Shown piece by piece: positions 42,032 through 51,040 of a stretch of 64,000 bases of DNA; the first letter of the stretch is position 1, and each line of letters opens with the position of its first letter. This DNA is from Arcticibacter sp045629565 (GTDB lineage Bacteria; Bacteroidota; Bacteroidia; Sphingobacteriales; Sphingobacteriaceae). Both the position numbers and the translations under genes were made by a program. Location: the NCBI RefSeq assembly GCF_045629565.1, contig NZ_JAZQRL010000093.1, forward strand, positions 26,169 through 90,168. Direction: 5' to 3'. The notes under the pieces are model-generated. The model did not search any database. It saw only the letters and a program-made list of their open reading frames with translations, and was not told the DNA's origin.

Positions 42032-43009
42032 CTAGTCTAATGGATTGTCGTTCGTCTGCGACGTGTAGTAGAAATATTTTTGCAAGACAAGCAGAGATAT
42101 CAAGTCTTCCTGTTCGGGGTTCAGGAACTGCTTTATATATTGTTGAGCGTTGTTTATGATATTCTGGGCCTCTCCCGGATGGTCAATGTAATGCTGTAAC
42201 CTTTCCTCAAGATCCGTATAATCATCCTTAATCTGAATGTAATGAAAGTCGGGGATCAGGGTTCCTTCCATAAACCAGGTCTCGTATTTTGGTTTAGGCA
42301 TGACGGCAATTGAATTGGATGACATGATCCATTTTAAGTTTGTCGCTACGTCATTTCCTTCCAGGCTGAGAATGAATTTATAGTCCAGGTGGGCTGCAAT
42401 AGAAATTCTCGGTTTGAGCCACTTGAGGTTTCCTAAGTTTGTATTCACCTGGCCCAGGTCGCACAATGGATTATCGAAGTACATCTCCATGAACTTCATT
42501 CTGTGAGGCTGGCTGATGTAGGCTCTGCCAATTAGCATGTCTTTTTTTTCTGAGAACTTTTTGTGATCCTTTAAGAAAAAGAAGTGACGTTTTTTATCAA
42601 GCTTCAATATCACGGCATTGGTGTTGTCTCCGTTGATCGGCCTGCTTTTTTGTATGGATGGTACGTCTGCAACCGTGGTTACATCACCAAAAAGGAAGTT
42701 CGCTTTGAAGTTAGGGCTGAAATACCGGCTGTATTCTAGTGTGTCAACGCGGTATGCACTGTTGGTTTTGATAGACGGGATGTCCTTCAGAAAGGTGTCT
42801 AAGTCACTGGCCTCGCTGAACGTATTCAGCTTATTGTAGTAGTTTACTCGCTTAATGATAGATGTCTTATCAAATTCGCGAAGGCTCGCCATTTTACGGG
42901 AAAGGGTTCTTCTAAATAAAGTCGGAGGAACTGCTAGCAGAAGATAGTGCTTCGCATAGTAAAATACCTTATTTCTTCTGATCTTGTGGATCAACTCTTG
43001 AAAAAGCAT
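42032..43009 (-). CDS. Glycosyltransferase family 90 (CAP10-like)
   Basis: This 325-residue protein resembles the LpsA/CAP10 GT90 proteins that add sugars to lipooligosaccharide or glycans. The central block LKWLKPRISIAAHLDYKFIL, then LEGNDVATNLKWIMSSNSIAVMP and ETWFMEGTLIPDFHYIQI, is diagnostic. A more upstream ATG at 43027 would place the promoter-like box at 43014-43021 inside the gene, so the start at 43009 is preferred. It opens the surface-glycan locus. Confidence 0.82.
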   Translation of the reverse strand: MLFQELIHKIRRNKVFYYAKHYLLLAVPPTLFRRTLSRKMASLREFDKTSIIKRVNYYNKLNTFSEASDLDTFLKDIPSIKTNSAYRVDTLEYSRYFSPNFKANFLFGDVTTVADVPSIQKSRPINGDNTNAVILKLDKKRHFFFLKDHKKFSEKKDMLIGRAYISQPHRMKFMEMYFDNPLCDLGQVNTNLGNLKWLKPRISIAAHLDYKFILSLEGNDVATNLKWIMSSNSIAVMPKPKYETWFMEGTLIPDFHYIQIKDDYTDLEERLQHYIDHPGEAQNIINNAQQYIKQFLNPEQEDLISLLVLQKYFYYTSQTNDNPLD

Positions 43010-43013
43010 GTGA

Positions 43014-43044
43014 CAAAGGTACTGCAAGTTTTAGCCTTACACAA
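43014..43044 (-). promoter_or_regulatory. Candidate promoter of the GT90 gene
   Basis: On the minus strand TTG (43042-43044), a 20-base spacer and TACCTTTG (43014-43021) fit the consensus. The -7 box ends 5 bases before the ATG at 43009, so the transcript would be nearly leaderless. Confidence 0.4.
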
Positions 43045-43332
43045 GGCTAAGCGATAGGTTCATGATTCTAAAGTAATGACATGTGCAGGGCTGGTTTGTT
43101 GTACAGTTAGACTGCTAACTCCTACTTGTTAAATCGTTCATGAATCTGCTTTATCCATACGGCATTTCTGGGTCTTTTTTGGAAGATTATGTATAAAGCT
43201 AATGTATCGCTATGTTTGCAAGAGCATCTGTTTTATGTCCGTAGATTAAAAGGATAGGCAAGGAGGAAAGGGCTCAGTATGCTTGATCTTACTAGAAGCA
43301 GTATCCGTAGCAAACAATGAATTTAACTTTAG
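43028..43332. other. Divergent intergenic region GT90 / GT61
   Basis: This 305-base region has no ORF of note. TATGTTTG at 43211-43218 is a possible -7 box for the plus-strand GT61 gene, but it lacks a well-spaced -33 box. The GT90 promoter lies at its left edge. Confidence 0.4.
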
Positions 43333-44376
43333 ATGAAATCAAACAAGGCACTTCTTGAATCTTATCTGGTGCAGAGAAACCCTCCGAAGAATTATACAGA
43401 AGGCGAATTGGATTTCTGTAGTTCTGAGTTTTCCTACGATACTCTAGACGTAAGTTTAGTTGAATGTAGGAACTGTTTCGTGAACCATAGAGGATTTGTT
43501 TATGACGGGTATTTTAGAATAAATGAAAAGTCGTTGCTTAGTCCTGCCTATTATGCCGGTCAGTTCAATATCAAGCATTACCTAAAGAAGGTGCTTTTCA
43601 AGAGCAAGAGGACTGTTAATCATGACCATAAGTATTTGCTTGCGTTCGACGAGTGGGGGCATACACATTATCACTGGTTCTGTGATACCCTTCCCCGCAT
43701 CTATAGTGTAAAAGATCTTCTTAAGGATTACTACTTGTTGCTTCCGGGAAATTTTCCTTATATTAAGAGTGTTGCAACAGAAACATTAGACTTATTAGGG
43801 TTACGTCCAAAAGGTATTGAGTTTATCGACGATGACGAACTTCTGCGTGTTGAGAACCTGTCAATAGTTACCCAAACCTGTAAGTCAGGTTATGTTAATG
43901 ACAGGATATTGAAGAAGATTTCTGAAGATATTATTCATGGCTCGGGAATAAAGCGAGCTGAACCTTTTCGTAAGCTTTATATATCTCGGGAGGGGGCAGG
44001 TTATCGGAAGGTATTAAATGAAGATGAGGTGCAAGAGGTTGTTAAAAGTTACGGTTATGAGGTTATCCGATATGAAGACATGAGCCTGATGGAACAAATT
44101 AGAATAACGGCCTCTGCGAAATCAATTGTTTCGATACATGGAGCGGGGCTGACAAATATTGTTTTTATGCTGGAAGGTAGCAATGTATTGGAATTTAGGA
44201 GAGATCGAATTTATCATAATCAATGTTACTGGCATTTGGCTGATGCACTAAACCTTAACTACTTTTACTTATTTGGTTCGCCTGATGACGATGACCTTGT
44301 ATTAGAGGGAAACGGATGCAATCTGACTATTGATACGGAAAAGTTGACTAACATACTAAAACAAATGGAGGAATGA
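43333..44376 (+). CDS. Glycosyltransferase family 61 protein
   Basis: This 347-residue protein belongs to the GT61 (DUF563) group. The blocks FDEWGHTHYHWFCDTLPRIY, RKLYISREGAGYRKVLNEDE and VSIHGAGLTNIVFMLEGSNV are the family's conserved regions. It probably transfers a pentose or other sugar to a surface glycan. The stop is followed 4 bases later by the FkbM methyltransferase start, so the two are co-translated. Confidence 0.87.
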   Translation: MKSNKALLESYLVQRNPPKNYTEGELDFCSSEFSYDTLDVSLVECRNCFVNHRGFVYDGYFRINEKSLLSPAYYAGQFNIKHYLKKVLFKSKRTVNHDHKYLLAFDEWGHTHYHWFCDTLPRIYSVKDLLKDYYLLLPGNFPYIKSVATETLDLLGLRPKGIEFIDDDELLRVENLSIVTQTCKSGYVNDRILKKISEDIIHGSGIKRAEPFRKLYISREGAGYRKVLNEDEVQEVVKSYGYEVIRYEDMSLMEQIRITASAKSIVSIHGAGLTNIVFMLEGSNVLEFRRDRIYHNQCYWHLADALNLNYFYLFGSPDDDDLVLEGNGCNLTIDTEKLTNILKQMEE

Positions 44377-44380
44377 TAGT

Positions 44381-45247
44381 TTGAAAAATTTCCACTTCCA
44401 CTCTTTATATAAAAAAATAATAGGTTTAGATAGAGCTAAAAGGAAAGCCTTATGTGCCGGCGATGGTTTGAAATGCGTTACTCGTGATGAACTTGAGCGA
44501 ATAGCGTCATTGCCACGTTTTTCGGCAGGTCAAACAAACATCTTGGGAATCCCCTTCAAGTTTCATGACGGGTTGAGCTTTGTTGTAACATATAAAGAGA
44601 TCTTTGAGAGGGAAATATACCGATTCAACCAGTCCGGGGATGCGAGAACCATACTCGATTGTGGAGCAAATATAGGATTAAGTGTATTGTATTTCGCGGT
44701 TAATTATAGCCATCATAATATTTTAGCGTTTGAGCCAGATCCTGATATTTTTAGATTGCTTGATGAGAACGTAAGATCTTTCAATTTGAGAAATGTTAAA
44801 CTGTTTAACAAGGCCGTTTGGGAGAGAGATGAAGTATTAACGTTCTATACAGATGGAGGAATGGGCGGCAGGGTTCTTAATGTATATGCAAATCAAGAGT
44901 CGAGGTCTGTAGAAGCAGTGCGATTGATGGATTTTCTTACAGAAGATGTCGACTTCCTTAAGATAGATATAGAGGGTGCGGAAGACAGGGTGTTGAAGTC
45001 TTGTTTGGGCAGCCTTAGACTTGCTAAACACATTTTTTTTGAATATCATAATGACATTGCTAAGAAGCAAACTCTGCATGAATTGCTTCACTTAGCACAG
45101 TCGGAAGGCTTTCACTATTATATCAAAGAGTCAGGTACCCGGCAACGACCGTTCGTTGATGATGAACTGATTTGTGACACATATGACATGGCTATAAATG
45201 TTTTTTGCTACCGGGAGATATCTCAGTTACATCAAGATCTTAAATAG
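44381..45247 (+). CDS. FkbM family SAM-dependent methyltransferase
   Basis: This 288-residue protein has the SAM-binding motif TILDCGANIGLSVLYFA near residue 86, AFEPDPDIFRLLDENV, and the FkbM-specific DFLKIDIEGAEDRVLKS. FkbM enzymes O-methylate hydroxyls, often on sugars of surface glycans. The start is TTG at 44381, preceded by a GGAGGA ribosome-binding site inside the end of the GT61 gene. No nearby in-frame ATG exists. Confidence 0.86.
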   Translation: MKNFHFHSLYKKIIGLDRAKRKALCAGDGLKCVTRDELERIASLPRFSAGQTNILGIPFKFHDGLSFVVTYKEIFEREIYRFNQSGDARTILDCGANIGLSVLYFAVNYSHHNILAFEPDPDIFRLLDENVRSFNLRNVKLFNKAVWERDEVLTFYTDGGMGGRVLNVYANQESRSVEAVRLMDFLTEDVDFLKIDIEGAEDRVLKSCLGSLRLAKHIFFEYHNDIAKKQTLHELLHLAQSEGFHYYIKESGTRQRPFVDDELICDTYDMAINVFCYREISQLHQDLK

Positions 45248-45254
45248 ATTGTGT

Positions 45255-45274
45255 ACATTTAAGTCCTTAAATGT
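45255..45274. terminator. Small convergent inverted repeat
   Basis: ACATTTAAG (45255-45263) and CTTAAATGT (45266-45274) are perfectly complementary with a 2-base centre; the usable loop would be 6 bases or more. It lies between two convergent genes and includes the stop codon of the minus-strand one. It may be a weak bidirectional terminator. Confidence 0.4.
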
Positions 45275-46082
45275 GATATCCAGCTCGTTTAAAATGGGGT
45301 CTCCAGAAGTCTGAAAATCTATCCCAATCATGACAACCAAACGGGAGATCATGGTTGTTTATTTGTAATCCGACTTGGGGAAAGGTTTCAACAGCAAATT
45401 TTGCAGCTAATTTATAGTTTGGAATTCTGAGATGTTTGATCTTTCGATTGATTTCAAGACTGAAGAAAACATCTTCATTAAAGAAGTGATGATCGTTTTG
45501 ATTATAGTAGTCAATCAATTCTTTTTGATTCTTACAAACGTCGTAAAACTTCTTTACTCGTCTCAATGAAAATCCGCCATTTCCTACCGAATTACGGAAC
45601 TGTCTTAGACTTGGATAAAGACTATTGCTCTTTTCTTTTATGTTGAAGTAGATATGAATAATCTGCAATATGTGTTCTTTCATTCTTTTAAAAATGTCCG
45701 GATACTTATAGTCGGTTAGCCAGGGAGCACCAATATAATCAAAGTTCTTCGAGCACCAATACATAAGCTCATCTTTGAATACGAAGGCATCAAGTTGATA
45801 AATTAAAATGTATTCAAACTCTAGAAATTGATGGTAGAAGTGCTCCGATAACATCAATCTATTGTACCCTTGAATATCACTAAAATAGGAGTCATGGAAA
45901 TTCAGAAGCCTTATGTGTGAATTCTTTGAGACGAGCCACGATAGATCTAACGAAGCAGGTTTGAATATTATTATAGGGTACTTTCCTAAAACCTCGAAAC
46001 AGCGCTTCAATGAAATCTCTTCAAAATCGGAAAGTGTCTCCTTGTAAAATGGGATGGTTATGGCAACTTTATTTTTATGCAT
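45267..46082 (-). CDS. DUF5672 family protein, probable glycosyltransferase
   Basis: From the ATG at 46080-46082 the protein has 271 residues, beginning MHKNKVAITIPFYKETLSDF. Family blocks are LKRCFEVLGKYPIIIFKP, YILIYQLDAFVFKDEL, YIGAPWLTDYKYP, VGNGGFSLRRVKKFYD and LPFGCHDWDRFSDFW. DUF5672 proteins occur in glycan loci and look like GT-A enzymes with an acidic QLDAF metal site. The upstream ATG at 46115 would overlap the previous gene. A homologue lies at 48124-48945. Confidence 0.82.
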   Translation of the reverse strand: MHKNKVAITIPFYKETLSDFEEISLKRCFEVLGKYPIIIFKPASLDLSWLVSKNSHIRLLNFHDSYFSDIQGYNRLMLSEHFYHQFLEFEYILIYQLDAFVFKDELMYWCSKNFDYIGAPWLTDYKYPDIFKRMKEHILQIIHIYFNIKEKSNSLYPSLRQFRNSVGNGGFSLRRVKKFYDVCKNQKELIDYYNQNDHHFFNEDVFFSLEINRKIKHLRIPNYKLAAKFAVETFPQVGLQINNHDLPFGCHDWDRFSDFWRPHFKRAGYHI

Positions 46083-46092
46083 TTGGTATAAA

Positions 46093-47034
46093 TCAACTAT
46101 ACAACCTATCAACAAGAAGCTCTAAATGTTCCTGTAGATAATAATCGTATCCATTTGGTCCTTCAGGGACAACATTTGGAGCATCCGGAAATACTTCTAA
46201 AATTCTAGGCACCTTCAAGGCTTCTGCGAGTGCATATGGAAGTGACTGATTTCCTATAAATAGCCTACATCCGCAGATGATGCTTGCCATTTCAGCAAAA
46301 TCTTTGATTTGTATCCATTCAACCTTCTTAATTGCTTTAGAGATCGTATCATATTCACTTTGCAAACCAATGAACTTGATACGATCGTATTTGTCTAAAA
46401 AAGAGAAATCTATATTTTGGTTGAGATACCTCGCACTTCTGGAAATAATAATGGAATCTTTTGCGACGTTATCTTGCTCAACGAAAATCCATTTTTTCCA
46501 TAGGTCTGGATTTACCCCTGTTACATATCCGTACCACTTTGGAATACTCCCGGAGCTTACATTGAAAATTCCGTCTCTAAAAGCGTCTAAATCAATATCA
46601 ATTTCTTCATTATTATATACACTACAATGTTGTATATATGGTTGATCTTGGATAAGCGGAATGAGATTATTAGCCATGTTGTCGTTTAAAAGAAACATGC
46701 CTTGAGGATGAGTATGATAATGAGATGGTAGAGCGGCCGCTTGACCTACTTTTAGATATACATTGATACGTGCTGTCTTAAGTTCCGCAATCTTCTTTAA
46801 TGTTGGTAATGCATAAATGATGTCACCTGCATGTCCACTATGAAGTACTCGCAGCTCCGCCTTTTCTTTTAAACTTTTTACAACATGAATATTTTTAACA
46901 GGTCTTCTGCTATTGTTTTTCTTTTGATTTTTTAATTCATAGCTTCTAAGCTCCTGTTTGTATTGACGATAGGCGTTATAGTTCGATAATTTAAGATAGA
47001 GTTTTTCGATCGGACCTTTCTTGACGAATACCAT
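46093..47034 (-). CDS. Glycosyltransferase family 9-like (heptosyltransferase-related) protein
   Basis: From the ATG at 47032-47034 the protein has 313 residues. LRVLHSGHAGDIIYALPTLK near residue 55 is the start block of GT9/heptosyltransferase-like proteins. The C-terminal FIGNQSLPYALAEALKVPRI resembles the nucleotide-sugar-binding GNQS/GPD loop. It may be an inactive or divergent GT9 enzyme. An ATA trinucleotide repeat lies 4 bases upstream of the start codon. A start at 47133 would translate that repeat as eight isoleucines and is less likely. Confidence 0.68.
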   Translation of the reverse strand: MVFVKKGPIEKLYLKLSNYNAYRQYKQELRSYELKNQKKNNSRRPVKNIHVVKSLKEKAELRVLHSGHAGDIIYALPTLKKIAELKTARINVYLKVGQAAALPSHYHTHPQGMFLLNDNMANNLIPLIQDQPYIQHCSVYNNEEIDIDLDAFRDGIFNVSSGSIPKWYGYVTGVNPDLWKKWIFVEQDNVAKDSIIISRSARYLNQNIDFSFLDKYDRIKFIGLQSEYDTISKAIKKVEWIQIKDFAEMASIICGCRLFIGNQSLPYALAEALKVPRILEVFPDAPNVVPEGPNGYDYYLQEHLELLVDRLYS

Positions 47035-47038
47035 TTTG

Positions 47039-47062
47039 ATAATAATAATAATAATAATAATA
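47039..47062. repeat. Trinucleotide microsatellite (ATA)8
   Basis: Eight tandem ATA units occupy the immediate 5' region of the GT9-like gene on the minus strand, ending 4 bases from its start codon. It is the only simple-sequence repeat of this kind I saw in the window. Confidence 0.92.
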
Positions 47063-47212
47063 TGCCTTTGGAGGCACGACTTATATAAGTACGATAGTAA
47101 TCTTTTAGACGCTACATATTCATTTGCTTTCACTGAAATTAGGCAGGTCTCTTACTCTAACAGTAGATTACATAGAAGTTATATACCTGGGCGGGCGCCG
47201 TTAACGTCTATT

Positions 47213-48097
47213 TTATCTGTTAAAGACAAACTTTTTGATGGCCGTTATATATAGTTTTATATATACGAAACGACTGAGTTCCCAAAGCTTTGAAAGATCA
47301 AGAATTATTAATAATTGTTTGAGAGAGTATCCTTGTTCAATCAGCTGTGGAAGAAGATTGCGAAAGGAGTTTTTCTCAGAATATATGATATCACTCTTCG
47401 AAAATCCGGCTTTGTTAACAGGGAGTTCATTTCTCCACTTTTTATGGAGAGCCATAGTGGCGTCTGCCCACTCTCTCTCGAAGCGGCCTTCAGAAAGGTG
47501 CTCCAACAAGACGTCGTAAGTTACTGCAACCTTGTAGTATCTTCCGATATTTAAGCTAATATCTATATCATAGCAATGAAATCGTTTGAAAGTTTCTTGA
47601 TCAAACGGGTGTTTTTTGATTATCTGTTTTCTTGAACATAAAAAAACGCCATCAAGGACTGCAACTTCTTTTAGAGTCTTGTTTTCTGGATTATGATAAT
47701 AGTGATTGGTGGGTGCTTTCTTGAACTTATATGCCTGCAGTAGATTTGCATAGTCCACTCTTTTTCGACTACCATACGGAGCCCAACCTGAGAAGATACT
47801 GGATTTGTAGGTGCTACCAACGACGCCGAGCAATCCTAATGCTTTATCGTCGCTGAAGTGCTTAATTACATTTTTCCCCCAGTCGAATGTCTTCAATTCG
47901 ATATCCTCATGCATGAAGCAAAGGATATCGAATTTGGACTGTGAAACACCCAAATTGTACGCTTCACATAGTCCTCGCAAGCCAGCATGATTACTAATAG
48001 TTATGATTTCGTATGGGACACCAACTGTAGCTTCTATGTTCTTGCTTACTGCATTTAAATGATTCTCATTTACGGTCGATATGATGATCGATATCAT
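47213..48097 (-). CDS. Glycosyltransferase family 2-like protein (StrF-type)
   Basis: This 294-residue protein begins MISIIISTVNENHLNAV, then YEIITISNHAGLRGLCEAYN and DILCFMHEDIELKTFDWG, whose HED acts as the DxD-like metal site. LDGVFLCSRKQ, HCYDIDISLN and LLEHLSEGRFEREW complete the pattern of StrF-domain glycosyltransferases. An ATG two codons upstream (48103) is equally possible. It is divergent from the second DUF5672 gene, with 26 bases between the start codons. Confidence 0.78.
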   Translation of the reverse strand: MISIIISTVNENHLNAVSKNIEATVGVPYEIITISNHAGLRGLCEAYNLGVSQSKFDILCFMHEDIELKTFDWGKNVIKHFSDDKALGLLGVVGSTYKSSIFSGWAPYGSRKRVDYANLLQAYKFKKAPTNHYYHNPENKTLKEVAVLDGVFLCSRKQIIKKHPFDQETFKRFHCYDIDISLNIGRYYKVAVTYDVLLEHLSEGRFEREWADATMALHKKWRNELPVNKAGFSKSDIIYSEKNSFRNLLPQLIEQGYSLKQLLIILDLSKLWELSRFVYIKLYITAIKKFVFNR

Positions 48098-48123
48098 GTT
48101 CAAAGGTAATACATTTGTTGAAT

Positions 48124-48945
48124 ATGCATTTTAAAGATCAAGTAAGGGTTGTTATTCCCGTTTACAAATCGCCGAACCATTTGGAATGTATTTCTTTTCG
48201 GCAATGTTTGAGAGTGTTAAAAGGCTATCCCATTACCCTCATCTGTTCAAAGGTATTTGACGTCAATGATTATAGAAATATAGCTGTTGAATATAGTGTT
48301 GAGTTGGACGTCGAGAGATTTGATCCTGTCTTTTTTGCAAGTATTAGTGGGTATAATAAACTGATGCTTAATGTTGACTTTTACAGACGTTTCTCCTCTG
48401 ACAAGTTCATTTTGATTTATCAAACAGATTGCTTTGTTTTTAAAGATGAGCTTGAGCAGTGGTGTGATAAGAATTACGACTATGTGGGCGCTCCATGGCC
48501 ATTTGATACAGGTATCTGGATCGGCCACCACTATCCGTGGCTTGCGAGAAAGTACTATCGTACGATAGGAAAGAATAGAGTTCCTAATGTTGGAAATGGA
48601 GGCCTTTCCCTGAGAAAGGTTAGTAGTTTCATAAAAAATCTTTCCTTATTCAGGTATTCGGTTAAAAACTGGGACCATAACGAGGATACGTTCATTAGCC
48701 ATTGTCTACCTATATTTAATCCTTTCTTCTCAATCCCGTCCGTAAAGCAGGCGAGCTTGTTTTCCTTAGACACATCACCGGAGATGTATTATCAATTAAA
48801 TAATCATACTTTGCCCTTCGGTTGCCACGGCTGGTTTAGAGATGCAAATGAATATGAGGGAAACAAAGGATTTTATATCCCGATTATAAAGTCATTTGGT
48901 TACGATATCAACGACATCAATTCTATTGATAATTCGGTAGCATAG
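48124..48945 (+). CDS. DUF5672 family protein, second copy
   Basis: This 273-residue protein begins MHFKDQVRVVIPVYKSP and is homologous along its length to the protein at 45267-46082. Shared blocks are YKSPN...SFRQCLRVLKGYPITLI, ILIYQTDCFVFKDELEQW, YVGAPWPFD, VGNGGLSLRKVSSFI and TLPFGCHGWFRD. It is probably a glycosyltransferase of the surface-glycan locus. It ends 15 bases before the convergent ABC exporter gene. The TTG at 48115 is an alternative start. Confidence 0.83.
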   Translation: MHFKDQVRVVIPVYKSPNHLECISFRQCLRVLKGYPITLICSKVFDVNDYRNIAVEYSVELDVERFDPVFFASISGYNKLMLNVDFYRRFSSDKFILIYQTDCFVFKDELEQWCDKNYDYVGAPWPFDTGIWIGHHYPWLARKYYRTIGKNRVPNVGNGGLSLRKVSSFIKNLSLFRYSVKNWDHNEDTFISHCLPIFNPFFSIPSVKQASLFSLDTSPEMYYQLNNHTLPFGCHGWFRDANEYEGNKGFYIPIIKSFGYDINDINSIDNSVA

Positions 48946-48960
48946 GCAATCGCATAATGT

Positions 48961-50781
48961 TTATTCAGCAAACGTCTGCATTTCCACAAGACGGCGGTAC
49001 ACTCCATTATTTGCCATTAGTTCAAAATGCGTTCCTTTCTCTACTACTCGCCCTGAATCCAGTACCAGAATGAGATCTGCGTCCTGAATGGTGCTGAGAC
49101 GGTGAGCGATGACAAGGGTAGTTCGGTTCTTCATGAGTTTATTCAGTGCGTCTTGTACAAGCTTTTCCGACTCTGTGTCAAGTGCTGAGGTTGCTTCATC
49201 TAATAACATGATTGGAGGGTTCTTCAGAACTGCTCTGGCAATGTTGATGCGTTGCTTTTGTCCGCCTGATAACTTCACCCCACGATCACCAATGTTCGTT
49301 TGATACCCTTCCTCGGTATTTATAATGAAGTCATGGGCATTCGCGATGCGTGCGGCTGCTTCTACGTCCTCAGGTGTAGAATCAGGCTTGCCGAAAGCGA
49401 TGTTGTTAAAAATCGTGTCATTAAACAAGATGGACTCCTGATTAACGAAGCCGAGCTGCGCACGAAGAGAGTCAATCTTTATCTCCTTGATGTCAACTCC
49501 GTCGAAATAGATGGTCCCGCTTTGGGGTTCAATAAATCGAGGTATGAGGTCCATTAAGGTTGATTTTCCACCGCCTGAAGGGCCAACAAGGGCAACGGTC
49601 TTTCCTCTCGGGATTTCAAGTGATACATGATTGAGGATGGTTCTGTCACCATATGCGAATACGACATCGTCTAGAACTATCTTTTCCTTAAATCCTGTTA
49701 CTTCTTTCGCGTTCGGGCTATCCTGAATGCCTGGCTTCATATCGATGAGTTCAAGAATACGCTCTCCAGCCGCTAAGCCAAGGTTAACGCCTGTAAAAGA
49801 ATCTGAGAGCGCTTTCGCCGGGCGTGTTAGTTGGGAGAAAATGGCGATATACCCAATGAACATAGGAGCTGTTAAGCTGGCGTCGCCGCTTAGTACAATA
49901 CTACCTCCGTACAATACGATAAATGCTACCATGAGGACTCCAAGGAATTCTGAAATGGGGGAGGCTAGCTGTTGTTTTTTCGCAATCTGGCGGCCAATCT
50001 CTGAAAAGTTTTCATTCTCAGCATTGAATTTCTGCTTAATGAATGAAGAAGCATTGAATGCTTTGATAATCTTAACTCCGGATAGAGCCTCCTCAAGGTT
50101 GCTTACCATCACTCCAAATGACGACTGCGAATTAGAGGCTACATTTTTTAGACTTTTTACCAGTCTGGCGATGAAAATTGCTGAGATGGGAATGAACAGA
50201 ATGGATACAAAGGTGAGTTTATAAGAAATGGCAAACAATGTGACAAGGTAAGCTATCAGCTGGAAGGGCTCACGAAATACAACCTGGAGTGTGCCGGTTA
50301 CCGTAAACTGCACCACCTGAACATCGTTGGTGATCTTTGATAAAATGTCGCCTTTTCTCTCGTTGTTAAAAAAACCCAGGTGCATGTCCATCACATTGTT
50401 GAATACGGATCTCCTGATGTTTAGAAGTGTATGTATTCTTAAGTTCTCCATAATGCGTTGGGAGATATATTTAAAGACATTACTTAACAAAACAGAAGCA
50501 ACTATCACTACACATATGAATTGTAAGGCGCCATACATTCCATATTCTTCCCTAATTACCTGCGAATAGTAATTAAAGTTATCCATCATCTTCCAGATAC
50601 TATCGGGTTTAGAAACTACTTCGGCTGAGCCGGTGGTGTTAAAAAGGAATGTAAGTAAAGGGACAACCAATGCCAGATTCAGCGTATTAAAAAATACAGC
50701 AAGTAATGTGGTGATGACGTAGGGAATTGCAAACTTTTCGATCGGCTTTGCAAAGGATAGTAATCGGAAATATGTCTTCAT
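48961..50781 (-). CDS. MsbA-type ABC exporter (fused permease and ATPase)
   Basis: This 606-residue half-transporter has six transmembrane segments in about 1-330 and an ATPase domain from about 360. The ATPase domain has Walker A GPSGGGKST, signature LSGGQKQRINIARA, Walker B ILLDEATSALD-like IMLLDEATSALDTES, and the H-loop AHRLSTI. MsbA-type proteins flip lipid A-core or other lipid-linked glycans across the inner membrane, which fits this locus. A decayed second copy lies at 52976-54150 on the same strand. A promoter box lies 17 bases upstream. Confidence 0.93.
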   Translation of the reverse strand: MKTYFRLLSFAKPIEKFAIPYVITTLLAVFFNTLNLALVVPLLTFLFNTTGSAEVVSKPDSIWKMMDNFNYYSQVIREEYGMYGALQFICVVIVASVLLSNVFKYISQRIMENLRIHTLLNIRRSVFNNVMDMHLGFFNNERKGDILSKITNDVQVVQFTVTGTLQVVFREPFQLIAYLVTLFAISYKLTFVSILFIPISAIFIARLVKSLKNVASNSQSSFGVMVSNLEEALSGVKIIKAFNASSFIKQKFNAENENFSEIGRQIAKKQQLASPISEFLGVLMVAFIVLYGGSIVLSGDASLTAPMFIGYIAIFSQLTRPAKALSDSFTGVNLGLAAGERILELIDMKPGIQDSPNAKEVTGFKEKIVLDDVVFAYGDRTILNHVSLEIPRGKTVALVGPSGGGKSTLMDLIPRFIEPQSGTIYFDGVDIKEIKIDSLRAQLGFVNQESILFNDTIFNNIAFGKPDSTPEDVEAAARIANAHDFIINTEEGYQTNIGDRGVKLSGGQKQRINIARAVLKNPPIMLLDEATSALDTESEKLVQDALNKLMKNRTTLVIAHRLSTIQDADLILVLDSGRVVEKGTHFELMANNGVYRRLVEMQTFAE

Positions 50782-50797
50782 CTAATAAATCAATCTG

Positions 50798-50805
50798 CAA
50801 AAGTA
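50798..50805 (-). promoter_or_regulatory. Candidate -7 box of the ABC exporter gene
   Basis: On the minus strand TACTTTTG matches TAnnTTTG, 17 bases before the ATG at 50781. No clear -33 box was seen. At the matching place before the pseudogene copy (54168-54175) the box is degraded. Confidence 0.4.
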
Positions 50806-50914
50806 TTAAAATTGCCGGTAGCTATGGGTTTAAATGTTAGAAGAACGTGCTTCCCGGCTTGCGCAGCTCTCTGTTTCTTTTGTATAGGTAACGGATGTAA
50901 GTGAGCCAACCGAG

Positions 50915-51040
50915 ATGTTGGCATTCCTGTTTCCTCCTCCGGAAATAGGCGATACAATTATTGACTACGCAAAGGATCGGCGGCCTGTCTATGAATCTTA
51001 TTGTTTGCTATCTCATCTCGAAGAGGGTTTTAAGTTATGA
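50915..51040 (+). pseudogene. Possible tyrosine-recombinase (integrase) fragment
   Basis: An open stretch of 41 codons ends EIGDTIIDYAKDRRPVYESY and then LLSHLEEGFKL. The pattern -GDTIIDYAKDRRP- resembles the conserved segment before the catalytic HxxR box in Bacteroidota tyrosine recombinases (typically -VGxAIIDYIxxGRPxxxS-). No catalytic Arg-His-Tyr set is present, so at most this is a remnant. I recall the family pattern but could not run a search. It sits in the 469-base gap upstream of the MACPF gene. Confidence 0.4.

Noticed and set aside
46093..47133. Upstream start of the GT9-like gene at 47133, giving eight isoleucines
   Set aside because: The poly-isoleucine comes from the microsatellite, and the residues before it are not part of the family; the ATG at 47034 fits better.
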